64,000 bases of DNA, from NCBI GenBank assembly GCA_025558095.1, contig JAIVFI010000011.1, positions 744,001 to 808,000 on the forward strand, read 5' to 3'. Position 1 is the first letter of the stretch. Each line of letters begins with the position of its first letter. Positions 50,727 through 60,775 of the stretch are shown in pieces. The stretch is from Hyaloraphidium curvatum. Lineage: Eukaryota; Monoblepharomycota; Hyaloraphidiomycetes; Hyaloraphidiales; Hyaloraphidiaceae. The notes under the pieces are model-generated. The model searched no databases and had not been told where the DNA came from. It saw only the letters and a program-made list of their open reading frames with translations. The position numbers and the translations under genes are program-made.

Positions 50727-51623
50727 TCATTGGCATGCAAACCCCCCTGCAGAGCGCCGGCTCCCGTCCCTCGTCCCCGCCGCATCCCCTGGGCACGCCA
50801 ACCCGGCAAACAGCCCGTCCATCAGCCTCTTTACCAGCTCCTTCTGCTCCTCCTCATCCAACCCTCTCTCGTACTCGTCCTTGGACCACGTCCATCCCAC
50901 CTCCGGCTGGGGGCAAAACCTCACCCTCCTCCGTTGCGGTCGCAGCTCGGGGAACAGCGCTCGCCCGCCAATGCTTGTGAGCGCCCAGGTGTGCAGGTCC
51001 TCTTCCGACGGCGGGGAATCGAAGGCGGGGAGCAGAGCGGGGGAGGGGCAGGGGGAGGCGGTCCGTGCGTCGTCGTCCGAATCGGGTTCCGGGTCCGGGG
51101 AGACGGAGCGCCAGTCCACCCCCGACGCCTCCGAGCCGGCGGTCGAGTCGGAGTCTGACCCCGATAGTGCCTCGCCGTCGGGACAGTGGCAGCCCCAGGT
51201 GGCAAGTCCGGGCACGGCGATGGGGATGTCGACGAAGCCGTCCCCCCCATCGGCGTGCTCGGGCGGCGGGTCGGCGTCGGCCGGCAGCGCGAGGAACCGC
51301 GGGCGGGGTGGCGACGGCCGCCGCCATCTCGGCACCGCGGGGGCGGCGGGGAGCGCCCACCAGCGGGGGGACGGCGTCGGTTCTCCCGGGCACCGGCACG
51401 GGCAGGGGTCGTCTCCGTGCGGCGTGGGGCGGTTCCGCGTGTTCGCCCCGTCACCGGGCGGGCAGAGGCAGGTCGGAACGGAGGAAGTGAGCCCGGCCGG
51501 GGTGCTCTCCGACTTTGCGCGCCGGAGCAGCGACCGGACCCATTCCTCGCCCTTGCGCTCGCCCGGGGATCCGAGATCCGAGTTTGTACGGTGCCTCCCA
51601 CTCTGCATGACAGCGGTCTGCAT
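50727..51623 (-). CDS. Unknown acidic protein with RVRF motif
   Basis: This single exon encodes 298 residues from the ATG at 51623 (MQTAVMQSGRHRTN); a second ATG at 51608 is equally possible. The middle is low-complexity and acidic (SGSDSDSTAGSEASG, DPEPDSDDD). Near the C-terminus are RRRVRFCPQPEVGWTWSKDE and YERGLDEEEQKELVKRL. RVRF fits the RVxF docking consensus for protein phosphatase 1, and similar RVRF plus TWS-x-EEY tails occur in fungal regulatory proteins; this link is inference. Otherwise unknown. It is divergent from SDR 2, with a 655-bp gap. Confidence 0.58.
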   Translation of the reverse strand: MQTAVMQSGRHRTNSDLGSPGERKGEEWVRSLLRRAKSESTPAGLTSSVPTCLCPPGDGANTRNRPTPHGDDPCPCRCPGEPTPSPRWWALPAAPAVPRWRRPSPPRPRFLALPADADPPPEHADGGDGFVDIPIAVPGLATWGCHCPDGEALSGSDSDSTAGSEASGVDWRSVSPDPEPDSDDDARTASPCPSPALLPAFDSPPSEEDLHTWALTSIGGRALFPELRPQRRRVRFCPQPEVGWTWSKDEYERGLDEEEQKELVKRLMDGLFAGLACPGDAAGTRDGSRRSAGGFACQ

Positions 51624-52278
51624 ATCCTCTTTTCGATTTGTGGTGCTGAGTTCGTGTTTATGTGCGGCCTGCGGAGCTTCGGCGATTGGGGCGGAGGATC
51701 CATGCGCCGCGCTGCGCCACGCCGGAACCGCCGACGCGCCACCGGCACGGAAAAACGCCGGGGAGCCGGCCCGGACCGAAAATTCAAGACGTTCCGACGT
51801 TGGCAGTGCGGAAGGAGCGGATGGAACGATCAATGGGCCGCAGCAGGTTCTTTGGTTGAAGAGTCCGATCATGGGGACGGGCGGCGTTGCCTGTGGGACT
51901 CGTTGACGCACCGGCCGCCGGTCGTCCACGCCGTCCCACTCGATCGGAAACCGACGTTCTGAGCCGGCGAGTCATGGTCGGGTTGCATGGGGCCTCAAGA
52001 GGTAGCCCCGTGGGAATCCAGGGATGTCGAGTCCCGGTCCGCAGAGTCGCAGCGCCGCCGCCGATGCCGCGGACGCAACGCTCGATCCCGGGTGGACGGA
52101 TCGGATCACTTGCCACGCACCATGTACTTGAGCGCCGCCAGCCCATCGATGTGTTGTCCAGGTGCGGCGGTCAGGGCCCTGAACCTTCCCTCGAACGTTC
52201 GAAGGGACCTCCCACTGGCCCCCTCTTGAGTCCTTCCGATCCCGACCAGTCGCCGCTCCCGCACTTCCGCCCGCCGAA
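51624..52278. other. Divergent promoter region of the RVRF gene and SDR 2
   Basis: Several open frames cross this 655-bp stretch on both strands, but none has motifs or a sensible codon pattern. It separates two divergent start codons. Confidence 0.5.
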
Positions 52279-53368
52279 ATGGTCTTCAGCGTCAAGGACA
52301 AGGCCGCGCTGGTGACCGGCGGCACGGAGGTGCGCGATTCGCCGCCCGGGATCCCGCCCTATCGAGCCCCTGACGCATTCCCGCGCCTCGCCCGCGCAGG
52401 GAATAGGCCTCGCCGTCGTCGAGGGGCTCCTCGCCAGGGGCTGCAAAGGCGTCATGATCGCCAACCGCAACGAGGCGCTCGCGGCCGAGGTGCTCCCCCG
52501 CCTCGCGGAGAAGTACGGCGAGGGGCGCGCGCGGTTCACCAAGATGGACCTGTACGACCCCGCGTCGTGCAAGGCGGCCTTCGCGGCGGCTGTCGACGCC
52601 TTCGGGAGCTGCGAGATAGTGTTCGCCAACGCCGGCCAGAGCGCCGAGTTCTCCTTCCTCGACGGCCCCGACGAGGGGACAATGAACACGCTCAGCAGCC
52701 TGCTCTTCGGGACCATGATGCTGGCCAAGGCTGCCGTCAACAGTTGGCGCGGCAGCTGGTCGCCGGGCGTCTTCGTCGCCAACGCGTCGCTGACCGGCCT
52801 GCACGGCGTGCACGACAAGTACTGCCTGCCGTTCAACTCCTGTGGGCCGCCCGATCCCTCCCGCCCCGCTTTTCCTGACGCCCCCCTGTGCCCAGACTAC
52901 ACCTCCAAGGCCGGCCTCATCGGCTTCTGCGCCGCGCTGCAGGGCGACCTCGAAGCGCGCGCGTGGCAGGCCGGCTTGGACCGCTCGCCGATCAGGACGG
53001 GCGCCGTGTGCCCCGGCTCCGTGTTCACCGGGCTGTTCCCCAAGAGCGGCATCGGGAAAACGGAGGAGGAAGCCGCGGCGTCGCCGCTGTGGCGGCACAT
53101 GCTGCCGATGTTCGGGGGTTGGACGCCCATGGAGGCCGTCGTCGCGGCGGTGGTGCGGTTGATTGAGGACGAGGAGTGCAGGGGGACAGCTCTGGTCGTC
53201 AGCGGGGAGGGAGGGGAGGCGAAGGAGTACCCCAAGATCGATGTGGAAGACTTCCTTTCACGCGGGGGCAAGCCGGGGAGCTGCGTGGGGGAGGTGGAGA
53301 CCATCAAGCGGGAGCTGCTGGACGCGGCCAACGAGGCCAGGGCGGGTGCGGGGGGGGGGAAGGCGTGA
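52279..53368 (+). CDS. Short-chain dehydrogenase/reductase 2
   Basis: Three exons (52279-52329, 52400-52841, 52896-53368) with introns of 70 and 54 bp encode 321 residues. It begins MVFSVKDKAALVTGGTE, and splicing restores TGGTEGIGLAVVEGLLARGC. FANAGQSAEFSFLDGPDEG carries the NAG motif, and YYTSK (Tyr165, Lys169) is completed across intron 2. It is a close paralogue of SDR 1 at 46796, with the same exon lengths and intron phases; the C-terminus is about 24 residues shorter. It probably has the same class of substrate. Confidence 0.88.
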
Positions 53369-53479
53369 TCGGGACTCAGGGACTGATCATCCGGGTGCCA
53401 GAAGAACGAGACAGGATCGTGGACATGACCGGGGTCCGGCGAAGGAAATAGAGTGACATGCGCAAATAGCCCGATCGTG

Positions 53480-54340
53480 TCAGCACCGGAAAGTAGTCAG
53501 CCGTCCTCCAGTGAGCCTCCTCCACATGGCCGCCTCCGCCGCATCGTGCGGGCAGGTCGCCCCCCTTCTCAGGCGAAGCCGCATAACATCCACCGCACCG
53601 TAAAGGCCCTGCAGAAGCACTTCCAGGGCCGCACACTGGTGCTCATCCACAGTTGCTTTGAACACGTTGATGACCAGCCGCTTCGCGGGGGGCAGCGCCG
53701 CGCCCAGGAGGACCGACGTCGCGCCGGCGCGCAGCTCGAGCTCCTCGAGGCCCCGAAGCGAGGCCAGGAGAGGATGTAACCGCAGCGGCTGCCAGTCACG
53801 GTCGCGGTCCAGGCCGATGGAAACCGATGCCGGCCGGAAGCGCGGGCTCCGAAACAGGGCGTCGGCGTACCGGAGGTGGTCACAGGGAAAACTTAGACTC
53901 GCGATGACGGACACGGCGCGCTCGTATGATGGCAGTCGCTCCAGGAGCTGCGGAACGAAGCGGCCCGTCGTCCGGATTTCCAGAGTCTCCAGGTTGGCGG
54001 CGGCGGAATCGAGCAATTCCAGCGTGCGCCTGGGGTTACGGGGACACGGTCCGTCGATAGCGAGATGCTTCAAAAAGGGGGTAACGAATCCAGCGAAAGG
54101 TAGTCCAACGACGAGGTCAGAAGCTCCAGCCGCGTTAGATTCGACATGCCGGCCAGGAGCCCGAAGGCCTTGGGCGCCGACCAAGAAAGACCAAGGATCA
54201 GGCTGCGAAGCGCCTCGAACATGGCCAGGCACGCACAGAAGCGCCCGTGGGAAGCAAAGTGGCGGTCGTCGAGCTCCAGGTCGCGGACCAAGTATGCGTG
54301 CCCCGGGCCGCTCGCCATGAATGAGGGCGACGACGCGTGA
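53480..54340 (-). pseudogene. F-box/LRR-like family member G, truncated and frame broken
   Basis: Homology starts abruptly at about 54340 (ASSPSFMASGPGHAYLVRDL); the F-box-like N-terminus is missing. At 54072-54081 a run of C5T5 (minus strand) shifts the frame: SLDYLSLDSLPPF stops, and FLKHLAIDGPCPRNPRRTL continues in the other frame. Later family blocks are intact (LFRSPRFRPASVSIGLDRDR, LPPAKRLVINVFKATVDEHQ, and the terminal EAAMWRRLTGG) to 53480. It stands head to head with membrane copy 3, making the third pair. Confidence 0.78.
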
Positions 54341-54573
54341 GACGCGCTCTCGGAAGATTGACGAGCCTTGGGCCGTGGGAGAATTCCCTGCCAAAATCCC
54401 TTGGCCAGCCACGTCGGGTCCGACTTCACGAGTCTCCCTTCAAGGCGGCACTGACGTTCTATTCGATTGCTACACCGGACTGCGAAGACTTTCTGGTCTA
54501 AGCCTGCAGTTTTCAAGCGGGAGCCGAACGGGAGGCGGACGGAACTTTCCTCGCGACCTCGCCTCGGTAAACA

Positions 54574-56135
54574 ATGGCTGCCACCCAAGAAGGTTCCGGA
54601 GACTTCCCGGCAATGATCTCCTTCTCGGACCGCGAGCTCCTCGCCCTGTTCCCTACTGCTCCTCCTCTTGGAGTCCCGCCGCCGTGGGCCGGACATCGCG
54701 CCGAAGACCCCGCACGGGCCGCCCGTCTGGCGCTGCCGCTGACCCCCAAGGCAATGCTGGAGGCTCTTTCGCCGTCACCGGGCCTGCAACGGATTGCTTC
54801 GTTGGGCATTTCTCTGCGGCCATACGCCAAGTACGCCCTGTTCCACTGGTTCGCGCTGCAGCTCGTCTATTACCCGCTGCTCGCGATATGCTGGGTTTAC
54901 GGCCGGGATTTGTTCGACACGAAGCAACTGGCCATCACGACGGCGGCGCTCGTCTTCCAGTTTGTCGTGAGCGGGCTCATTTTCGGGGTTTCGGGGTTCA
55001 TGATGCGCGATGTCGACCTAATGAAGGCCGGTAAACCGGACGAAGAGGCCAGCGGTGCGCCGGCTGCGGATGTCGTGGATGAGGACATCATGGCGCCTTT
55101 GGCCCGCTGTGGTTCCAGCTGACGTCCGTGGCTGACGGTGCGGGAAGGAGGAAGGGCGCGGACTCGGCGGGAGGGGCCTCGCCTTTGACTTCCCACGTCG
55201 ACGGCGACCCTTACTGCCCCTGCTCGAGCTCCTTGTGCTTGGGGTCGTTGCCCCGCCGGGTCGTTGCCAGCTTCCTCGCTTTCTTTGGCTTCACGGCGGG
55301 AGTCGCCTTTGTTCAGTACACGTTCCTCCAGAACTACTCGGCCCTGGTCACCTTGGCGGACGACACCTGGACCCACGCCTGGAGCGCCCCGTTCTGCGTC
55401 CTGCTGATCGTGATCCATCTTTCCTACTTCCTCCTCGCACAGTTTTCCTTGCTGCGCAACAACTCCGGCCTCCGCAGCGTCAGCCTCGAAACGCGCCTGC
55501 AAGTTCGAGCCTTTCGCCTCGCCCTGGGCTCTCTGGTGGACCGCTTCCACCATGCGGAACAGATCGGAACGGACCTTCCCCCCTCGCACCGCGCGGAGCC
55601 CGCCGACGCCGAGCTCTACGTGGCCCTGTACCGCTCGCTCGCCCCAACGTGGCGGCTCCGCGTCGCCGAGGATTCTCATTTGCAGACCATGACCGTCGGC
55701 CTCTTCTTCAGCACCTGCATCCAGGCCGTCATCTTCGTCGCCGGTGGCTCCTGCTTCCCCGCCTACCTTCTGATGGCTATCGGGTACTACGTCGTGCTGT
55801 GCTTCGTCCAGCTCGCCGGGCTCGCGCGGAGCAACGCCAAGATCGACGCCGTCACCTCCCTCCTGAACCGCACCTGCGCCGAGCTGCGGCTGCTCGTGCT
55901 CCGCCTGGGCCCCGGAGCGGATGCGGCGCTGCGGACCCGCGCGCAGGACAACATCGCCGTGATATCGTCGGCGCTCGAGGGCGGAGAGCTGAGGGCGACG
56001 TTCCTGGGGGCACCCGTGTCGATGGGGCTGATCCGGACGGTGGCGGCGACGCTGCTGACCGTCGCGGTGGGGGTGTTTGGGCTGCTGAGGGGGGCGGGGG
56101 TTTACCTGACGGTGGAGAACGTGTGCTGGGCGTAG
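54574..56135 (+). CDS. CxC-motif multi-pass membrane protein, copy 3
   Basis: The ATG at 54574 opens MAATQEGSGDFPAMISFSDR with ELLALFP, the family N-terminal motif. The first frame ends at a stop at 55120. The remaining protein continues from about 55119 in another frame. A 44-47-bp intron (donor 55072 or 55075, acceptor CCAG at 55118) joins them in phase, giving roughly 500 residues. The second part carries GDPYCPCSSSLCLG (the CxC-x4-C motif), several membrane helices, ARSNAKIDAVTSLLNRTCAE, and the C-terminus TVAVGVFGLLRGAGVYL and ENVCWA. The intron is shorter than most here, so a frameshift remains an alternative. Function unknown. Confidence 0.72.
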
Positions 56136-56194
56136 GAGGAGGAGCAAACGAAACTGTAGAATTGAAGAGCTGTCGAACATCACCCCGACGCACC

Positions 56195-57349
56195 TCAAGT
56201 CTTCGCCGCCTCGGCCACGTACCCATCGTAAGCGGGCACCAGCACCCCCCTCACCCACCCCGCGCTCCCCTCCACCCATCTAAGCTGCTTCCAGTACCCG
56301 TTCCAGCACCCGCACCTGCCCAGCGCCTCGTCCGTGCCGTTCCCGTCCGCCATCCAGCACCGCATGCACCCCTGCGACGGCTTCGGCCCCTGCATGTGGA
56401 CGATCTGCAGCCCCGCGGACGGGGGGGGGGCGCCCCAGTAGGCGTACCAGTGCATCCCGAGGGGGAGCACGTCCCGCAGCCCGAGGCGGGCAAAGGTCTC
56501 CGAGGTGATCTCCTGGTCGAACGCGCCCGGCCAGCCCGTCTTCCGGCCGCGGGCGATGACTTCCCCGCGGTGTGCGGCCAACGCGGTCGAATTGATGAGC
56601 ATGACCCCCGAGGAGAGGAGCCCGCGCCATTCGGGGTGGAGGTACCCGTGCGCCGACGCCCCCATCGCGACCCCCCGCACGGGGCGCGGGTGCGCGCACG
56701 AGGTGACGTCCGAAAAGAAGAGCACGTCGGTGTCGGTGTACAGCACGAGCTCGGGGTGGACGTCCGGCGGCGGCGGGGGGAGCGAGGGGAGGACAAGGGG
56801 GATGTCGAGGCGCAGGAAGGTGCCGTATTCGGATATCCAGGTGGCGGGCTTCACACCGCTCTCGACGGCGTCGACGAGCAGGGGGAGGAAGGAGAGGTTG
56901 TGCCTGACGACGGTGGCCCCCTGGCGCTCGAACCACTTCGGCAGGTCGTCCTCGGCGTCGGCGACGTCCGTGATCAGGTACGGGAGCAGCGACGGCGCGT
57001 GCTTCTTTGCCGAGAGCAGCGCGGCCTTTGCGTGGTCGCCGTACTTTTTCCGCTTCTGTTCCGGGTACGTGTCGGTGCGTGCCGCGTCGAACTGCGGCGT
57101 GCGGCCGGTGCCGACCGTCATGAACCACCGCAGCCGCCGCGGCACGCAGGGAGGGGAATTCGGCAGCGGGTCCGGCGGCGGCTGAGAGGCCTTCAGCAGG
57201 TCCGCGGGCGCCGGGGCCGGCGGCGCGGGCGCGGGGTCGGCCGCGGGGTCCGCCCTTTGCCCCGTCCCGAAGAGCACCGTTGCCGCGAGCCCCGCCAGCA
57301 GCGCCCACCGCAGCGCCCGGAGCCTGGGGCCGGACGCCCACTGCGCCAT
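56195..57349 (-). CDS. Nucleotide-diphosphosugar transferase-like, type II membrane
   Basis: This single exon encodes 384 residues. The open frame begins at a GTG (57379), but the ATG at 57349 (MAQWASGPRLRALRW) is the first methionine. It leads into a signal anchor (ALLAGLAATVLFGTG) and then an Ala/Pro stem. The catalytic part contains FMTVGTGRTPQFDAARTDTY, YGTFLRLDIPLVL and LYTDTDVLFFSDV, with a DxD-type metal site. Later come LLSSGVMLINSTAL and DQEITSETF. These are features of GT-A fold glycosyltransferases near the GT8/GT77 group. It probably acts in the Golgi; donor and acceptor are unknown. It is divergent from the acyl-CoA synthetase gene. Confidence 0.8.
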   Translation of the reverse strand: MAQWASGPRLRALRWALLAGLAATVLFGTGQRADPAADPAPAPPAPAPADLLKASQPPPDPLPNSPPCVPRRLRWFMTVGTGRTPQFDAARTDTYPEQKRKKYGDHAKAALLSAKKHAPSLLPYLITDVADAEDDLPKWFERQGATVVRHNLSFLPLLVDAVESGVKPATWISEYGTFLRLDIPLVLPSLPPPPPDVHPELVLYTDTDVLFFSDVTSCAHPRPVRGVAMGASAHGYLHPEWRGLLSSGVMLINSTALAAHRGEVIARGRKTGWPGAFDQEITSETFARLGLRDVLPLGMHWYAYWGAPPPSAGLQIVHMQGPKPSQGCMRCWMADGNGTDEALGRCGCWNGYWKQLRWVEGSAGWVRGVLVPAYDGYVAEAAKT

Positions 57350-57962
57350 GCGCGGGGGCGGGAAGGCGGGCGGGAACACGAACGGTGGGAAGGTCAGCTA
57401 CAACGACTCGCCGGCGGGACGTCCGCCCCCGAGGCTCTTGCCCCAAGGATCCCTGGACAATCCAGCGAGAAGCGATGACAGCCAATAGTCCAAGAATCCA
57501 ATAATCCGGATAACAGATTCTAGTCTCGATGGTGCACGACCCGGGGGGCCTGACCGGGGCGGCCCGCATCCCTTGTCGTCCCACCGCCCGGGGCGCCTCG
57601 GCCGCCAGGCAGGAACAGCCGGCAAGATGGACTGACGTGCCATGCTGCAGGACGAATTGTCCTGATCGCTCCGGCGTGGAGTCGCGAGCGGGCAGGGCAG
57701 GGTTCCGGGCCGACTCAGGGATCGCGAATCAGCCTGGCTACTCGCGTCCGATTCAGATGAGCCTCTCTGTTTGCCGGCTGTAAGCTCCCAAAAAGCCCAT
57801 CCCCACTGCGAGATCCGTGGCTTCGGGCGGCCGGTCCTCGCTGCCGGACCCCGTCCTTGCCACCGCCACGGTGGTCACACACAACAGTGTCTCCCCCGAC
57901 GTGTTTCTGCCCCTCGAAACGCGCCTCCTGCACCATCTCCCTTCGGAAGCCGAGTTTTCGAC
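57350..57962. other. Divergent promoter region
   Basis: This 613-bp stretch separates two divergent start codons (glycosyltransferase at 57349, FATP-like at 57963). The FATP reading frame is open upstream to 57771 without a better start. No other coding signal is seen. Confidence 0.5.
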
Positions 57963-60208
57963 ATGGCGGCGGCCAAAATCGCGGCGGTCGCGGTCGGATC
58001 GGCGGCGGCGGCCGCCCTCGCGGACTGGCACTTTGGCTTCCGCCACGACATGAAGATGGCCCAAGCGTACGCCAAGGGCTTCGAGTACATGCTCGGCCGC
58101 GAGGCAGCGGGCCGGGCGTCGACCGTCGAGCCGTTCGTGGCGACCGCCCGCGGCCCGATGGCGGAAAAGGAGTTTCTCGTGTTCGGCGACTACTCGGCGA
58201 CGTTCGCGCAGGCCGACGCCGAGAGCAACCGGCTGGCGCAGCTGCTCGCCGAGGCCGGCGTGAAACCCGGGGACGTGGTCGGCATCTGTTTCCAGAACAG
58301 CCCGCAGGCCGTGTACGCCCAGCTGGCCGTCATGAAGCTCGGCGCCGCCGTGGCGTGGCTCAACCACAACCTCGTGGGCAACGGGCTGCTGCACACCTTC
58401 AAGCTCGGCAGGTCGAAGCACCTGCTGTTCGAGGACATGGTGGCGGGGTCGATCGCGGACATCGCGAACGGGCTGGACGCGGACACGAAGCTCATGTGCT
58501 ACGGCTTCTCGGTCCTCTCGCCGGTGCCGGCAGCGTTTGCGGGGCGGGAGTTCCAGGCGTTCGACGCCGCGGCGCTGGCTGCGCGGTTCTCGGACGGCTC
58601 GGTGGACCCGGGGATCGAGGTCCGCAAGACGATCCGGCTCAACTCCTTCGCGGGCATCTACTTCACCTCCGGGACCACTGGTGGGCGATCCGTCGCGCCG
58701 ATCCCCACCGGATCTGATCCGCGTTTGTCGTCTCCGCCTGCCAGGCCTGCCCAAGGCCGCCTACCAGATCCACTCCCGCCTCTCGACCTTCCCCTCGGTC
58801 ATCGCCCTCGGCTTCGGGTACTTCACCGCCTCGGACCGCATCTTCTGCCCCCTCCCGCTGTACCACGGCGCCGCCCAGGTCTCGCTCAACATCTGCTGCC
58901 TCGTGGGGGCGACCTACGTATTCACGCGCAGGTTCTCGGCGTCGACGTTCTGGGCCGAGGCGAAGAGGACGCGGGCGACGGCGATGCAGCACATCGGGGA
59001 GGTGGCGCGGTACCTGTACGCCGTCCCGCCGGGGCCGCAGGACAGGGCGCACTCGGTGACCAAGGGGATCGGCGTCGGGCTGAGGCCGGAGCTGTGGTGG
59101 GTTGCGACATCCCTACCGGCCCCGGTCGAGCCTGACGCCCCCCTCCCCCCCCCTCTTCCAGGAAACCGTTCATGGACCGCTTCGGCCTCCGCCAGATGCT
59201 CGAATGGTACGGCGCCTCCGAGGGCGTCGTCGGCATGTTCCACGTGCAGCAGGGCCGGGACGGGATCGGCTGCGTCGGCAGGCTCGGCTACCTCGCGCGG
59301 CGCAACGGCAACGTCCGGATAGTGCGGATCGACCCGGACACCGAGGCCATCGTCCGGGATCCCGGGACGGGGCTGGCGGTGGAGTGCAGGCCGGGGGAGC
59401 CGGGGGAGGCGCTGGGGAGGATCGACCCGCCCGAGATGTCGCCGGTGAAGCACACGAACTTCGACGGGTACTACGGGGACACGGCCGCGACGGTGGGTAC
59501 CGCGCGCGAGCGGGCTATTGGCGCGATCCGACGCCGCGCGCGGCTCTAGGAGAAGAAGATCAGGCGGAACGTGTTCAAGCAGGGCGACGCGTACATGGCC
59601 ATGGGCGACATAATGGTGGGCCGCACGTTGCCTCGCCGTGGCCCCGCCCTCACCCTGCCGATCTCGCAGAGCATCGACCGCCGCGGATGGGTCCGTTTCC
59701 ACGACAGGATCGGGGACACGTTCCGCTGGCGCGGCGAGAACGTCTCGACAACCGACGTCGCCGGCGAGCTCTCCCAGTACTCGGAGGACCTCGTGGACTG
59801 CAACGTGTACGGCGTCGCGGTGCCCGGGCAGGACGGGCGCGCGGGGATGGCGGCGGTGTCCCTGCGGAAGGAGCTCTCGCCGGCGGAGCTGGAGGGGTTC
59901 ATGCGCGGGATGGGGAGGTTCGCGGCGGAGAGGCTGCCGAGCTATGCGGTGCCGCGGTTCGTGAGGGTGGTCAAGGAGATCGAGCTCACGGGTGGGTGTG
60001 GTTGGTGCCTGGCAGCAGGCCCGCAGAGGCTCACGGTGCGCGGTCTGCAGGCACGTTCAAGCAGCGCAAGGTCGAGTACGTCAAGCAGGGCTTCGATCCC
60101 GCCGCCATCCGGGAGCCGATGTTCTGGTTCGACGCGGCGAAGAAGTCCTACGAGCCGTTCGGGCCGGTCGAGCACCGGTCCATCGTGGCCGGCAAGGCCA
60201 AGCTGTGA
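57963..60208 (+). CDS. FATP-type very-long-chain acyl-CoA synthetase
   Basis: Six exons (57963-58680, 58745-59096, 59162-59492, 59550-59615, 59670-59991, 60051-60208) with introns of 54-65 bp encode 648 residues, the usual size for the SLC27/Fat1 family. The AMP-binding motif YFTSGTTGLPKAA is restored across intron 1. Others are PLYHGAAQ, EWYGASEGVVGMF, FHDRIGDTFRWRGENVSTTD (the fatty-acyl and FATP signature) and GTFKQRKVEYVKQGFDP near the end. It activates long and very long fatty acids with ATP and CoA, often coupled to uptake, at the plasma membrane, ER or peroxisome. The N-terminus carries a short hydrophobic Ala-rich segment. Intron 4 is stop-free and a multiple of three, so naive gene calls may retain it. 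Confidence 0.93.
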
Positions 60209-60439
60209 CGGTGCCGGATACATAGTACACTTTCTCTTCCGCCCGCTCTACCGCCCGCCGCCTCGACAAGGATTCCCGCGAAGGTCGCATGTACCTGGCC
60301 ATCTCCTCCGCGTCCATGTCGAGGCCCGCCTGGCGATCCGGGAGTCCGTGGGGGCATGGTCCACAGCCATCTGATGCGCGGCTGCCTACCGCCGGGTGTG
60401 CTCCTCGAAGCACGGTCACTTTGTCGGTGGGGACGAATG

Positions 60440-60760
60440 GGAGAAAAACAGAGTAGGGAAAACGTCCTCGCCGCCGATGACAGGGATGTGGCACGTCAGG
60501 GCCCACAACCGGGGGAGGAACCCGATGCGGCGCAGGAGCACGACGTCGTTACTCAGGGACACCGCGAGGCTGCGCACCGCCCCGGCGGACGCCAAACACT
60601 CCGGAGAGGAGGTTGAGCACCGGCACCAAGGCGCCGTGGCGTTCGAGGGCGGCGGCAAGGGACGGAAAGTCTCCCTTCACGGGGCGCAGCCGCCTCATGA
60701 GCACCGGCATGGCCAGGTCACAGAGATCCGCGGGAAGCGAGGTTGGTAACGTGTGCCGGG
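60440..60760 (-). pseudogene. F-box/LRR-like family remnant I
   Basis: The minus strand encodes ADLCDLAMPVLMRRLRPVKG then FPSLAAALERHGALVPVLNL, which aligns with the DLALPVLYARI and RKHAHLV region of the F-box/LRR family. A frame change follows, then SAGAVRSLAVSLSNDVVLLR. The F-box-like start and the C-terminal half are missing. It is a decayed fragment. Confidence 0.5.
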
Positions 60761-60775
60761 TCGCCGCCGCGGAGG

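Noticed and set aside
55072-55118. Frameshift in membrane copy 3
   Set aside because: A GT-AG intron of 44-47 bp joins the two parts in phase, so I prefer an intron, although it is shorter than usual.
55235-57478. 747-codon plus-strand open frame
   Set aside because: It crosses membrane copy 3 out of frame and then runs antisense to the glycosyltransferase. It is Arg/Pro-rich shadow sequence caused by high GC.
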